From an uncultured Pelagibacteraceae bacterium (GTDB taxonomy: Bacteria > Pseudomonadota > Alphaproteobacteria > Pelagibacterales > Pelagibacteraceae), in the NCBI GenBank assembly GCA_902546795.1, contig CACCLK010000006.1:5001-48854 (forward strand): a stretch of 43,854 bases of DNA, read 5' to 3'. A program made the position numbers and the translations under genes. The notes beneath the pieces are model-generated. The model saw nothing but the letters and a program-made list of their open reading frames with translations, did no database searches and had not been told where the DNA came from. This document shows positions 19,481 to 29,184 of the stretch, in pieces. The stretch's first letter is position 1. Each line of letters opens with the position of its first letter.

Positions 19481-21189
19481 CCCTCTGAGTCACAGCTCTT
19501 TCCACTAGAGATTTCTTTAAAGAAATCAATAGATTTGATTGAGCTCGTCATAAAACCTCCATAAAAATTTATGTAAGCAATTAGACTCTCTGAGATTTTT
19601 TTTGCGGCTTCGATTTTTCCAAGCCTAGTCAAATTTAAAAGCATTATCGAGTTTCCATTAGGTATTGTGCTATCACTAATATCAATAGGATTGAAAAAAA
19701 GATCATTTCCATTAATTAAATTCTTTTGAAAAATATTTCTTTTTTTATCGAAAAAAAGTTCGATGGCCTGATTACAGCGTTCGTCGGCTTTAAGCTTATA
19801 AGAAACATTCATAGTATTATCGTATAGATCCAATAACATCTGAATGTAATATGCATAATCCTCTAAGAAAACATCTTTCTTTGAGTGACAGTGAAAAAGT
19901 ATTTTCTGTCCAAACTTATTTTGGATATTTTCAAAGAATTTCTCACTAGCAATCAAAATATTTTTATCCTTTAAAATAGAATAACTATTAAGCAATGCAG
20001 AGACCCAAAAACAATTTAGGTCTAGCTGAGTTTTATTATCAAAAAAAGGCTTTGCACGTTTTTTTCTAATCTTCATTAATTCGTTTCTTATATCAGGGGT
20101 TATTGGTTTAATTTCTTTTAATATGATTTTTCCTTCCCAATTTCCATCTGGGCTTATTTCAAAATAATTTTCAATTTTTTCAATATGCTTTAACTCATTA
20201 TATTCAAAAGTATAATACTTGCCTTCTACTCCGTCGCTGTCTGCGTCATAGGCAGATCCTAATAAATTGCATCCGCTGTTTAAAAAATCCGACTTTAAAA
20301 AATTTATTGTATCTATCATTTTTTTTTTGAAATAATCATTCTTTTTTATTTTTAAAAATTTTGAAATTAATAAAATGAATTGAATGTTGTCATATAGCAT
20401 TTTTTCAAAATGTGGGATTAGCCAGTCTTCATCAACTGTATATCTTGCAATACCACTCTCAACATGATCATAAATTCCTTGAGAACAAATTTTATTTAAC
20501 AATAACTCTACAGGTTGCAAATATTTATCGTCTTTATATTTATTATAAAAATATAATAAAGTGTCGAATACATAAAAAGTTGGAAATTTAGGAGCACCTT
20601 TAAATCCTCCTTTATTACTATCAAGTTTGTTAAGAATATCTTCTGTAAATATTTTAAGATCCTGATTAATCACGGAGCTTTTTCTTAAAGTTAAATTTTT
20701 AATTATCAAATTAGACTGTGAAATTATTTTTTCTCTTTGCTCACCATAAATATCTGAAATTTTTTGAAGAACATCCTTAAAAGATGGTAAGCCATGTTGT
20801 GAAGTTTTAGGAAAGTATGTGCCACCAGAAAATGGCACTCCATTCTCATCCAAAAACATTGTTAAAGGCCAACCTCCACCAGCTTGATTGAATAATTGAA
20901 ATGAACTTTGAAAAACAAAATCTATATCAGGTCTTTCCTCTCTATCAACTTTTATATTTATAAATTTTCTGTTCATTATTTCAGCGGTTTCTTTGTCCTC
21001 AAAACTTTCGTGAGCCATAACATGGCACCAATGACAGCTTGCATAACCAACACTCAATAATATTGGCATTTTTTTTTCTTTAGCAAATAACAATGTTCCT
21101 TTAGACCACTCCTGCCAATTAACTGGATTGTCTTTATGCTGTAGGAGATATGGGCTAAGACTAGATTTTAAATTATTTTTGTTAATCAT
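19468..21189 (-). CDS. DUF255 (YyaL-type) thioredoxin-fold protein
   Basis: 573 residues. The N-terminal thioredoxin-like domain has the hallmark SVGYASCHWCHVMAHESFED with C52 and C55. It is followed by an alpha/alpha-barrel glycosidase-like region with PKFPTFYVFD, YTVDEDWLIPHFEKMLYDN and AYDADSDGVEGKYY. Bacterial relatives are often about 650-700 residues, so this copy is compact. The biochemical role of the family is unsettled; spermatogenesis-associated 20 is the animal relative. It overlaps the TVP38-type gene by 8 bases. Confidence 0.9.
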   Translation of the reverse strand: MINKNNLKSSLSPYLLQHKDNPVNWQEWSKGTLLFAKEKKMPILLSVGYASCHWCHVMAHESFEDKETAEIMNRKFINIKVDREERPDIDFVFQSSFQLFNQAGGGWPLTMFLDENGVPFSGGTYFPKTSQHGLPSFKDVLQKISDIYGEQREKIISQSNLIIKNLTLRKSSVINQDLKIFTEDILNKLDSNKGGFKGAPKFPTFYVFDTLLYFYNKYKDDKYLQPVELLLNKICSQGIYDHVESGIARYTVDEDWLIPHFEKMLYDNIQFILLISKFLKIKKNDYFKKKMIDTINFLKSDFLNSGCNLLGSAYDADSDGVEGKYYTFEYNELKHIEKIENYFEISPDGNWEGKIILKEIKPITPDIRNELMKIRKKRAKPFFDNKTQLDLNCFWVSALLNSYSILKDKNILIASEKFFENIQNKFGQKILFHCHSKKDVFLEDYAYYIQMLLDLYDNTMNVSYKLKADERCNQAIELFFDKKRNIFQKNLINGNDLFFNPIDISDSTIPNGNSIMLLNLTRLGKIEAAKKISESLIAYINFYGGFMTSSIKSIDFFKEISSGKSCDSEGCSF

Positions 21190-21904
21190 TTACGTTAAAA
21201 AGTTTTTTTCTAATGAAAAAAGAAACACAAATTAAAACCAAAAACATCATAATAGGAAAATAAATTTCCTTATCTAATAAAAAATTTAAAAAACTAAAAC
21301 TAGTTGATGTTTCAACTACACTATTAATTCCAGACCCAATGGTGTTCCAAATATAAAAATTTGGAACAAATCCAAGTATACTTGCAATAAAATAATTTGT
21401 TTTTGAGATATTGAAGATGACTGGTAATACATTTTGTAAACCAAATGGAATTCCAAGGCCACCTACAAAACGAAAGGCGAAAAAATAGTAAAACTCATTT
21501 TTTTTAAAAAGAAAAATATATTTATCAAATTTTTCTTTAAGTAAATCTTTTATAAAATCTCTAAAAAAATATTTTGCAATTACGTACAGAATTAAAGCTC
21601 CAATAGAAATTGATAATAATGAAATCAAAGTACCGATCCACTTGCCAAAAAATATCCCCGACATAATTAAGATTGGAGATCCGAAGCCAAGCAGAATCAC
21701 CCAGATCATCGCAAAAATAAAAAAAAGAAATAAATTTAAATAAAAATTATTACCAATTGAATAATTTATTTGTGATTGTAATTGCTTGTAATACGAAAAT
21801 TCATCAAGTTTGTTTATTTCCACGTAGGTGAAAAGATAAACTAAAAAAGATATCAATATTGTTAAATATAATGTTCCTAAAATCAATTTAAGTTTATTGC
21901 TCAT
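21182..21904 (-). CDS. TVP38/TMEM64-type membrane protein
   Basis: 240 residues with about five or six membrane helices. The SNARE-associated (VTT) core is seen in LLGFGSPILIMSGIFFG, then FRFVGGLGIPFGLQNVLPVIFNISKTNYFIAS (about 145-176) and GFVPNFYIWNTIGSG. Family members are inner-membrane proteins related to DedA and thought to move lipids or ions; the substrate is unknown here. It diverges from rpmH over 51 bases and is cotranscribed with the DUF255 gene. Confidence 0.87.
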   Translation of the reverse strand: MSNKLKLILGTLYLTILISFLVYLFTYVEINKLDEFSYYKQLQSQINYSIGNNFYLNLFLFFIFAMIWVILLGFGSPILIMSGIFFGKWIGTLISLLSISIGALILYVIAKYFFRDFIKDLLKEKFDKYIFLFKKNEFYYFFAFRFVGGLGIPFGLQNVLPVIFNISKTNYFIASILGFVPNFYIWNTIGSGINSVVETSTSFSFLNFLLDKEIYFPIMMFLVLICVSFFIRKKLFNVND

Positions 21905-21955
21905 AATTTACCTGTACATCAGACGTTAATTAAAATATATAACTAAAAATATTCT

Positions 21956-22090
21956 ATGAAAAGAACATATCAACCAAGTAGATTAGTACGAAAAAGAAGG
22001 CATGGTTTTAGAGCGAGGATGTCTACAAAAGCCGGCCGGAAATTGATCTCAAGAAGGAGATCTAAGGGTAGAAAAACCATCTCTACATAA
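21956..22090 (+). CDS. rpmH: 50S ribosomal protein L34
   Basis: 44 residues, the standard length: [20 protein letters not shown], then an Arg/Lys-rich tail ending TIST. It is a structural protein of the large subunit. It starts the conserved rpmH-rnpA-yidD-yidC run and is followed by rnpA after 1 base. Confidence 0.97.
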   Translation: MKRTYQPSRLVRKRRHGFRARMSTKAGRKLISRRRSKGRKTIST

Positions 22091-22091
22091 A

Positions 22092-22439
22092 ATGGTAAAG
22101 CTTATAAGTTTAAAGAAAAGCAACCATTTTAGAAAAGTTTTAAAGGAAAAGAAAATACACTCTAATTATTTCTCGATTTTTGCAGCAAAAAATTTTATCA
22201 AAACAAACAAATCTAACTTAATAATTAGCTTTGTAATGAAAAAAAAAATTGGTAATGCTGTAAAAAGAAACAAAATAAAAAGAAAATTGAAAGCGATAGT
22301 TCAAAAATTATTAAAAAAAAGAGGTGCAATTAATAAAGATTACACTTATATAGTTTTCGGAAAGTCTAATTCTTACGCTCAAAAATATGATGTGCTTTTG
22401 CCATTAATGGAGAAAAGTTTTAGTAAAATAAAAAAATAA
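22092..22439 (+). CDS. rnpA: Ribonuclease P protein component
   Basis: 115 residues, very basic. It helps the RNase P RNA bind and cut tRNA precursors. The signature [18 protein letters not shown] matches the conserved RNR-type motif. The gene is separated by 1 base from both rpmH and yidD. The RNase P RNA gene itself is not in this window. Confidence 0.94.
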   Translation: MVKLISLKKSNHFRKVLKEKKIHSNYFSIFAAKNFIKTNKSNLIISFVMKKKIGNAVKRNKIKRKLKAIVQKLLKKRGAINKDYTYIVFGKSNSYAQKYDVLLPLMEKSFSKIKK

Positions 22440-22440
22440 A

Positions 22441-22683
22441 ATGAAAAAAATTTTGATTCTAATTATTAAATTTTATCAATTTTTAGTTTCACCCTTGTTA
22501 GGTAACAGATGTAGATTTTTACCAACTTGTTCCGAGTATTTTATTGAAGCATTACAAGAACATGGTTTAAAAAAAGGTACAGTTCTGGGATTGAAAAGAA
22601 TTTTAAAATGCCATCCATTTAAATGGATTGGTGGAGGCCATGGATTAGACTTTGTACCCAAGGAGAAAAAAAATGGACAATAA
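22441..22683 (+). CDS. yidD: Membrane protein insertion efficiency factor YidD
   Basis: 80 residues. YidD is a small membrane-associated protein that aids insertion of inner-membrane proteins with YidC. The family core [22 protein letters not shown] is intact (spans about 21-43), followed by [21 protein letters not shown]. Its end overlaps the yidC start by 11 bases. Confidence 0.95.
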   Translation: MKKILILIIKFYQFLVSPLLGNRCRFLPTCSEYFIEALQEHGLKKGTVLGLKRILKCHPFKWIGGGHGLDFVPKEKKNGQ

Positions 22684-24358
22684 AAACGTTTTTGTGGCTA
22701 TTGCACTTTCAATGTCAGTACTACTTTTCTGGGGAGCTTTTTTTGAAACTCCTAGACAAGAACAAAAACTAAGCAATAACACAAAAGTTGAAAAAGGTGA
22801 CCAGGCCAATAACATTGTTCCAAATTTAAATCCAGATATTATAAAACAAAAGATTTCTAGAGAAGACTCTTTGGTAAAATCAAATAGAGTAATAATAGAA
22901 AATGATAAAGTTCTAGGCTCTTTGTCTTTGCAAGGCGCTATAATTGATGACTTATCTTTTAAAAATTACAGAAAAGAACTTGGATCAGATAAAAAAGTGG
23001 TGTTGCTTAATCCAAAAGAAACTGAGGATGGTTACTTTATCGAAACTGGCTGGACAAGTGTTGGTAATAAAATCAACGTGCCAAAAATTGATACAATTTG
23101 GCAAGTGAAGGGAAATAAAATACTCAATAAAGACAAACCAATTACTTTGGAGTGGAATAACAATGAAGGATTAATATTTAAGAAAATAATTGAATTGGAT
23201 GATAAATACTTATTCAGAATTAGACAAGAAGTATCAAATAAAACTAATAAAGCTGTTGAACTTTATCCTTATGCCCAAATAACAAGAAATAAAAAACCCG
23301 ATGATGTGATGGGCTTCTATATCTTACACGAGGGATTTATAGGAGTGTTTGACGGAGAACTCAAGGAGGACGATTATGATGATATTAAAGAAAATAAAAT
23401 TTCTAGGGAAGCAAATAATGGGTGGCTTGGTATTACAGATAAATATTGGGTAACTGCGGTAGTTCCTCCGGCAGATCAAAATTTTAAATCCTCCTTCCTA
23501 TATAAAGATACTTTTAAAGCAAACTATATTTTAAACTCACCTGTAAAGATAAATGCCAACTCTAACGCTAACAACCAGGTAAGGTTATTTGTAGCCGCCA
23601 AAGAGGTTGAAACTGTGGATGGATACGCTGAGAGTGAAAGTATTGAGAAATTTGATTTAACAATAGACTGGGGTTGGTTTTACTTTTTCACTAAACCGTT
23701 GTTTTTTGTAATAGATTACTTATTTAAAATTTCCGGGAATTTCGGTATCGCTATTGTTCTTATAACTCTTGCGATAAGAATCGTTTTCTTTCCTCTAGCA
23801 AATTATTCTTTTAGGTCTATGGCTAAAATGAAGGCAGTGCAGCCAGAGATGACAAGGCTAAAAGAGTTACACAAAGAGGATAAAGTAAAGCTTCAACAAG
23901 AGATGATGTCTCTCTACAAAAAAGAAAAAATTAATCCTGCCTCGGGTTGTTTGCCAATACTTATTCAAATACCTTTTTTCTTTGCAATTTATAAAATGTT
24001 ATTCATATCTCTAGAAATGCGACATCAGCCTTTTTTTGGATGGATTCAAGACTTATCTGCAAAAGATCCAACGTCAATTTTTAATTTATTTGGACTTATA
24101 CCTTGGGATCCTCCAAGTTTTTTAACAATCGGAATTTGGCCAATACTGATGGGATTAACAATGTATCTGCAACAAAAATTAAATCCAGCGCCAGTAGATC
24201 CAATTCAAGCAAAAATATTTGCATTCTTTCCACTTATGTTGACTATTATATTGGCACCATTCCCTTCTGGTCTTGTTGTTTACTGGACGATAAACAATAT
24301 TTTAACTATTGCCCAACAATGGGTAATCATGAAAAATACAAAAGTAAAAACTAATTAA
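22673..24358 (+). CDS. yidC: Membrane protein insertase YidC
   Basis: 561 residues. YidC inserts and folds inner-membrane proteins, alone or with SecYEG. There is an N-terminal helix ([18 protein letters not shown]), a large periplasmic domain (about 50-340) and the five-helix Oxa1 core with [20 protein letters not shown] and the charged groove region [14 protein letters not shown] chose the ATG at 22673 (MDNKNVF) because AAGGAG lies just upstream; an earlier in-frame ATG at 22652 adds seven basic residues inside yidD. argB begins at the next base after its stop. Confidence 0.96.
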   Translation: MDNKNVFVAIALSMSVLLFWGAFFETPRQEQKLSNNTKVEKGDQANNIVPNLNPDIIKQKISREDSLVKSNRVIIENDKVLGSLSLQGAIIDDLSFKNYRKELGSDKKVVLLNPKETEDGYFIETGWTSVGNKINVPKIDTIWQVKGNKILNKDKPITLEWNNNEGLIFKKIIELDDKYLFRIRQEVSNKTNKAVELYPYAQITRNKKPDDVMGFYILHEGFIGVFDGELKEDDYDDIKENKISREANNGWLGITDKYWVTAVVPPADQNFKSSFLYKDTFKANYILNSPVKINANSNANNQVRLFVAAKEVETVDGYAESESIEKFDLTIDWGWFYFFTKPLFFVIDYLFKISGNFGIAIVLITLAIRIVFFPLANYSFRSMAKMKAVQPEMTRLKELHKEDKVKLQQEMMSLYKKEKINPASGCLPILIQIPFFFAIYKMLFISLEMRHQPFFGWIQDLSAKDPTSIFNLFGLIPWDPPSFLTIGIWPILMGLTMYLQQKLNPAPVDPIQAKIFAFFPLMLTIILAPFPSGLVVYWTINNILTIAQQWVIMKNTKVKTN

Positions 24359-25228
24359 ATGTCTTTAAATTTAGATTTAGAGGAAATTAAAAAATTTTGG
24401 CCAAAAGACGCTCCTAATTTAAAAAGTGTTCCAAAATATGTAAATAAATATAAAAAGGATTTAATAGTTATTAAGTACGGTGGAAATGTTTTAATAGATA
24501 GACAAATTTTTAATAATTTTATTAATGATATAAATATTTTGAATAAGCTAGGACTATCAATAATAGTTGTTCACGGCGGCGGTCCAAGAATAGAAAGAGA
24601 ATTAAAAAAAAAAAAAATAAAATCAGAATTTATAAATGGCTTAAGAGTTACTAGCCAGGATATAATCGAAACTGTTGAAAAAGTTTTAATTGAATTTAAT
24701 GAGGATATTGTTAACTCGCTGAAAAAAAAAGGATCAAATGCAACATCTGTTCACACTAAATTAAATAACATTATGAGTGTTGTGCCAGACTCGCCAGAGC
24801 TAGGATTTGTTGGAATACCGAATAAAATCAATACAGATTATATTGAAGAGCTCATAAATAATAAACATATCCCTATTGTTGCTCCTTTAGGACTGGATAA
24901 GAATAATCAAACTTACAATATAAATGGAGATAGTGCAGCAAGTGCAATCGCAAAAAAACTTAAATCTAGAAGGTTATTGTTAATGACTAATGTAGAAGGA
25001 GTTTATGATGATAGAAAAAATTTAATTTCTGAAATTAAACCTTTTGATATTGAAAATTTAGTGAATCTTAAAATAGTTCAAGGTGGAATGATACCTAAGA
25101 TTAAAAATTGTATCGATGCAGTTGAGAATGGGGTAAGAGGAGTTGTTATTCTAGATGGTAGAAAACCCCACTCTATACTTTTTGAAATATTCTCAGATAA
25201 AGGAGCTGGAACTCTAATAAGAAAATGA
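24359..25228 (+). CDS. argB: Acetylglutamate kinase
   Basis: 289 residues. ArgB phosphorylates N-acetylglutamate in arginine synthesis. The amino-acid kinase fold shows K39 in IKYGGN, VHGGGPRIE (71-79), the NGDSAAS substrate segment and QGGMIPKI. A run of 13 A (24604-24616) encodes KKKK at 83-86 and is a likely slippage site. It follows yidC directly and overlaps the HAD gene by 4 bases. In many relatives engB lies between yidC and argB. Confidence 0.95.
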   Translation: MSLNLDLEEIKKFWPKDAPNLKSVPKYVNKYKKDLIVIKYGGNVLIDRQIFNNFINDINILNKLGLSIIVVHGGGPRIERELKKKKIKSEFINGLRVTSQDIIETVEKVLIEFNEDIVNSLKKKGSNATSVHTKLNNIMSVVPDSPELGFVGIPNKINTDYIEELINNKHIPIVAPLGLDKNNQTYNINGDSAASAIAKKLKSRRLLLMTNVEGVYDDRKNLISEIKPFDIENLVNLKIVQGGMIPKIKNCIDAVENGVRGVVILDGRKPHSILFEIFSDKGAGTLIRK

Positions 25229-25890
25229 AGGAATTAAAAAACATAAAGTTTTGGCTTTTTGATTTAGATAACACTTTGTACTCAGGTGCTACAAAAGTTT
25301 TTGATCAAGTGGATAAAAAAATGTCACAATTTATCTCTGAAAAACTAAATATAAGTAAAGAAGAAGCTAGAAAAATTCAAAAAAATTACTTTGTAGAGTA
25401 CAATACAACATTAAATGGAATGATTAAAAATCACAAAATCGACGCCAACGAGTTTTTAAAGTTTGTGCATGATATCGATTTAAGTTTTCTTAAAAGAGAT
25501 AAGCAGCTTGAGGAGCAAATAAAAAAAATAAAAGGAAAAAAAATTATTTTTACGAATGGCTCGCGAGAACATGCAGAAAATGTAACCAAAAAACTTGGAA
25601 TAGACAGGCATTTTGACGATATTTTTGATATTAAAAGTGCTGATTTTATCCCAAAACCCTCTTTAATAACTTATAAAAAAATCATAGAAAAATACAAAAT
25701 TGAGCCACAATATAGTATATTTATTGAAGATATTGCACGAAATTTGAAACCTGCGTACGAGTTAGGGATGAAAACAGTTTGGATCATTAATGATGAGCCA
25801 TGGGCAGCTAAGTTTTCGGACTCTGATTTTATAAATTATAAAACAAATAAGCTGTCTAATTTTTTAAAGGAGATAAATGAAAATAAATGA
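25225..25890 (+). CDS. HAD-family pyrimidine 5'-nucleotidase-like phosphatase
   Basis: 221 residues. The HAD motifs are complete: DLDNTLY with nucleophile D13 and acid D15, FTNG (motif II), KPS (motif III Lys) and FIEDIARN (motif IV). The C1-type helical cap is at about 20-95. The sequence most resembles the SDT1/pyrimidine 5'-nucleotidase group, which removes phosphate from UMP or CMP; the real substrate is uncertain. It sits between argB and dapD, a position also seen in other Alphaproteobacteria. Confidence 0.85.
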   Translation: MKELKNIKFWLFDLDNTLYSGATKVFDQVDKKMSQFISEKLNISKEEARKIQKNYFVEYNTTLNGMIKNHKIDANEFLKFVHDIDLSFLKRDKQLEEQIKKIKGKKIIFTNGSREHAENVTKKLGIDRHFDDIFDIKSADFIPKPSLITYKKIIEKYKIEPQYSIFIEDIARNLKPAYELGMKTVWIINDEPWAAKFSDSDFINYKTNKLSNFLKEINENK

Positions 25891-26704
25891 AATTGAAAAA
25901 ATAATCAATGAAGCCTTTGATAATAAACAAAATATTTCTGAAAAGTCAGAAAAAAATATTTTAAACGCAATTAATGAAACTATAGAATTAACAGATAAAG
26001 GAAAAGTAAGGGTTGCTGAAAAGAAAAATGGCAAGTGGGAAACTAATCAATGGGTCAAGAAAGCAATTTTATTAAGTTTTAGAATTAACAAAATGACAAT
26101 GTCCAAAGGGCCATACACCACTTGGTACGATAAAATTCCAGGAAAATCAGTGACATGGAATGAAAATGATTGGAAGCAGGCTGGTTATAGACATGTTCCT
26201 AACGGTGTTGTGAGAAAAGGATCTTTTGTTGGGAAAAATGTTGTCTTAATGCCCTGTTTTGTAAATTTAGGGGCGTTTATAGATGAAGGCACCATGATAG
26301 ACACATGGGCATCAGTTGGTTCATGTGCTCAGATAGGAAAAAATTGTCATATTTCTGGGGGAGCAGGTATTGGTGGTGTTTTAGAACCTCTTCAAGCGGG
26401 TCCAGTTATTATAGAAGATGATTGTTTCATAGGAGCTAGATCTGAAATTGCTGAAGGAGTGATAGTAGAGCAAGGTGCTGTCATTTCAATGGGGGTTTAT
26501 ATTGGCGCATCAACAAAGATAGTTGATAGAGAAACAGGTGAGATTACTTATGGTAAGGTTCCAGCCTACTCCGTAGTTGTACCCGGAAGTTTACCTAATG
26601 TAAAAAAAGCTGATGGTCCAAACTTATATTGTGCAGTAATAGTAAAAAAAGTTGATGAAAAAACTAGAAGTAAAACATCTATAAACGAATTACTTAGAGA
26701 TTAG
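25877..26704 (+). CDS. dapD: Tetrahydrodipicolinate N-succinyltransferase
   Basis: 275 residues. DapD succinylates tetrahydrodipicolinate in the succinylase route to meso-diaminopimelate and lysine. A short N-terminal helical domain is followed by left-handed beta-helix hexapeptide repeats (about 105-220), with [20 protein letters not shown] and [17 protein letters not shown]. The start overlaps the HAD gene by 14 bases. It runs into dapE with no spacer. Confidence 0.96.
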   Translation: MKINEIEKIINEAFDNKQNISEKSEKNILNAINETIELTDKGKVRVAEKKNGKWETNQWVKKAILLSFRINKMTMSKGPYTTWYDKIPGKSVTWNENDWKQAGYRHVPNGVVRKGSFVGKNVVLMPCFVNLGAFIDEGTMIDTWASVGSCAQIGKNCHISGGAGIGGVLEPLQAGPVIIEDDCFIGARSEIAEGVIVEQGAVISMGVYIGASTKIVDRETGEITYGKVPAYSVVVPGSLPNVKKADGPNLYCAVIVKKVDEKTRSKTSINELLRD

Positions 26705-27868
26705 ATGCCACTTTTAAATGAATTAAAAATATCCAAAGATCTCATCAGATATCAGACCATAACTCCTAATGATAATGGGATAATGAGGTATATTTCAAAA
26801 AAACTTCATTCCTTAGGATTCAAATGTAAATTATTAAAATTTTCAGATAAAAAGAAATCAAGCGCTCCAATACTCAATCTTTATGCAAGAAGAGGAAATA
26901 AAGGACCAAATATTTGTTATGCAGGACATACTGACGTTGTTCCTCCTGGAAACTACAAAAATTGGACTTCTAACCCTTTCACACCCACAATAAAAAAAGG
27001 TCACTTAGTTGGGCGTGGGGCAAATGATATGAAAAGTTCTATTGCATGTTTTATCGCAGCAGTGAGTGAATTTGTAAATGTCAATCCAAATTTTCCAGGG
27101 TCAATAAGTTTTTTAATCACTGGTGACGAAGAAGGATATGCGATTAATGGAACCAAAAAAGTTGTCGATTATTTAAAAAAAAGAAAGGAAAAAATTAATT
27201 TTTGTATTGTCGGAGAACCAACTAATCCAAAAAAACTTGGTGAGATGATAAAAATTGGAAGAAGAGGAAGTATTTCAGGAAAGTTGACTATCAAAGGAGT
27301 GCAGGGGCATATAGCTTATCCTCATCTGTCAAAAAATCCAATAAATGCATTGGTAGAAATTTGCAAAAATCTCAAAACTAAAAAGCTGGATAAGGGAAAT
27401 AAAAATTTTCAACCTTCTAACTTAGAATTTACAAGTATTGATGTAAATAATTACGCACATAATGTTATACCAGCTGTTGCAAAGGCAAACTTTAATATTA
27501 GATACAACAATTTACATACAGGTAGTTCTTTGAAACGAAAAATTTCATCAACCATCAAAAAAATTTGTAAAAAATATAAATGTAGATATAAAATCGAATT
27601 CATTTTAAATGGTGATGCCTTTTTAACTAAACCAAATAAAACAATTTTTATGGCTAAAAAAGTGATCAAAAAAGTAACAAAAATTAACCCAGTATTCTCA
27701 ACAAGTGGCGGAACTTCTGACGCAAGATTTCTTAAAAATATTACTCCATGTCTAGAGTTTGGTTTGGTAAATAAAACTATGCATAAAGTTGACGAATGTG
27801 TCTCATTAAATGACCTAAAAAAATTAAAAAAGATTTATCTTAATATTTTAAAGGAATATTTTAATTGA
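26705..27868 (+). CDS. dapE: Succinyl-diaminopimelate desuccinylase
   Basis: 387 residues. DapE removes succinate to give LL-diaminopimelate. It is an M20 di-zinc enzyme: H75 and D77 in GHTDVVPPG, D108 in GANDMK, and E142-E143 in GDEEGYA are present, with the lid domain at about 180-300 and STSGGTSDARF near 337-347. Its TGA stop overlaps the TTG start of the next gene as TTGA. Confidence 0.96.
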   Translation: MPLLNELKISKDLIRYQTITPNDNGIMRYISKKLHSLGFKCKLLKFSDKKKSSAPILNLYARRGNKGPNICYAGHTDVVPPGNYKNWTSNPFTPTIKKGHLVGRGANDMKSSIACFIAAVSEFVNVNPNFPGSISFLITGDEEGYAINGTKKVVDYLKKRKEKINFCIVGEPTNPKKLGEMIKIGRRGSISGKLTIKGVQGHIAYPHLSKNPINALVEICKNLKTKKLDKGNKNFQPSNLEFTSIDVNNYAHNVIPAVAKANFNIRYNNLHTGSSLKRKISSTIKKICKKYKCRYKIEFILNGDAFLTKPNKTIFMAKKVIKKVTKINPVFSTSGGTSDARFLKNITPCLEFGLVNKTMHKVDECVSLNDLKKLKKIYLNILKEYFN

Positions 27869-29184
27869 GAGGCGAAATTTTTAATAAAAACAATTTATTA
27901 GTTTTACTAATCTTAATCTCAATTTTTTCTTTCTTTTTTGGTTTTTATTTTGAAGAAAATTCTGCAGGCGGTGGAAAAGCTGACTTCAATAATACTTGGC
28001 GTAATCTTCAAATGTTTGAGTCAAATGATCTTTTTACTGCCTTATCATTAACAGCCTCAAATGACAGTAATGTTTTTCAAAGTAGTAGAATCCCAGGAGT
28101 TTACATATTTCATAAACTTTTTAACCCGTTTACAGAAAATATTTTCCAATTTAAATTAAGTGTAACTTTACTCTCTTTATTAGTGCCTATTTTTTTTTAC
28201 AAAGCTTTAACTTTAAGATTCCAAAAGGTTGAAAAAATAAATTTAGCTTTAATATCTTGTCTGTTGTTATTGAGTCCTTATTTCAGAACAAGTGCTTTTT
28301 GGGGTAATGAGGAAAATTTTGGTTTATTATCACTAATTCTTTCTTATATTTTTTTAAAAAAATATTTGAGCACTAATGAGAGAAATTTTGAGATTTCTTA
28401 TTTAATCTTTTTAGGTTTTTTTAGTTCCTTATGTGTTTATTTTGATCAAAAACTCGCCTTCATTCCAATTGTTTGTTTATTGATGATTTTAAAAAGTCAA
28501 AAAGAGAGTTTTGATAAAATTATACTAATTATCATTTATACCATCATGTCTTTTCCGATATTATATCTTTTTAATTTGTGGGGAAGCATTTTACCCCCGA
28601 TAGATGCAAGTGGTAGAGGCATGTCACTATATTCTTATAACTTTCAACATATTGGCTACGTTTCTTCAATTATATTTTTTTACCTTCTTCCATTTTTTTT
28701 AAGCGATATTTCACAGTTTAAAAATCTTTTTGATATTAAAATTAAAAGTAATAGATTATTTTTTTTAACTTCTTTTATTTTTATTTTATACTTTTTATTC
28801 TTTCATGACTTGAATAAGGAATTATCTTTTGGAAATGGAGTTTTTTTTAAATTATCGTCAATATTTTTTACAAATCAAATTTATCAAAAAATCCTTTTAA
28901 GTTTAATCTTTATTATCTCATTTTTCGTATTATTTAACATTCTTAAAAAGGATTTCTATAATTATTTTATTTTTATATTTTTAGTTTTTGCTTCAATAAT
29001 TTACAAGCCTGTTCTTCAGGAATATTTTGATCCTCTAATTATAATTTTAATATTTACTTTCGTTTTGACAAGGTTTTCATTTAAAAGCTCATCTTTAATA
29101 ATAAGTTATTTTTATTTTTTGAGTTTTTTAATTTTTAGTAATTTCTATTATTACAAACTTTGCTTAACTTCACCTTTTTGTTAA
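27865..29184 (+). CDS. Polytopic membrane protein, GT-C glycosyltransferase-like
   Basis: 439 residues with about ten or more membrane helices. A first helix (about 11-28) is followed by a soluble loop with GGGKADFNNTW and SSRIPGVYIFH, an arrangement like the first periplasmic loop of GT-C (GT39/ArnT-like) enzymes that use polyprenyl-phosphate sugars. The catalytic acid would lie in that loop (D36 is a candidate). No exact family is recognised. The TTG start is favoured because the first helix needs it and AAGGA lies about 9 bases upstream. It ends in a 15-base overlap with the convergent glycosyltransferase. Confidence 0.6.
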   Translation: MRGEIFNKNNLLVLLILISIFSFFFGFYFEENSAGGGKADFNNTWRNLQMFESNDLFTALSLTASNDSNVFQSSRIPGVYIFHKLFNPFTENIFQFKLSVTLLSLLVPIFFYKALTLRFQKVEKINLALISCLLLLSPYFRTSAFWGNEENFGLLSLILSYIFLKKYLSTNERNFEISYLIFLGFFSSLCVYFDQKLAFIPIVCLLMILKSQKESFDKIILIIIYTIMSFPILYLFNLWGSILPPIDASGRGMSLYSYNFQHIGYVSSIIFFYLLPFFLSDISQFKNLFDIKIKSNRLFFLTSFIFILYFLFFHDLNKELSFGNGVFFKLSSIFFTNQIYQKILLSLIFIISFFVLFNILKKDFYNYFIFIFLVFASIIYKPVLQEYFDPLIIILIFTFVLTRFSFKSSSLIISYFYFLSFLIFSNFYYYKLCLTSPFC

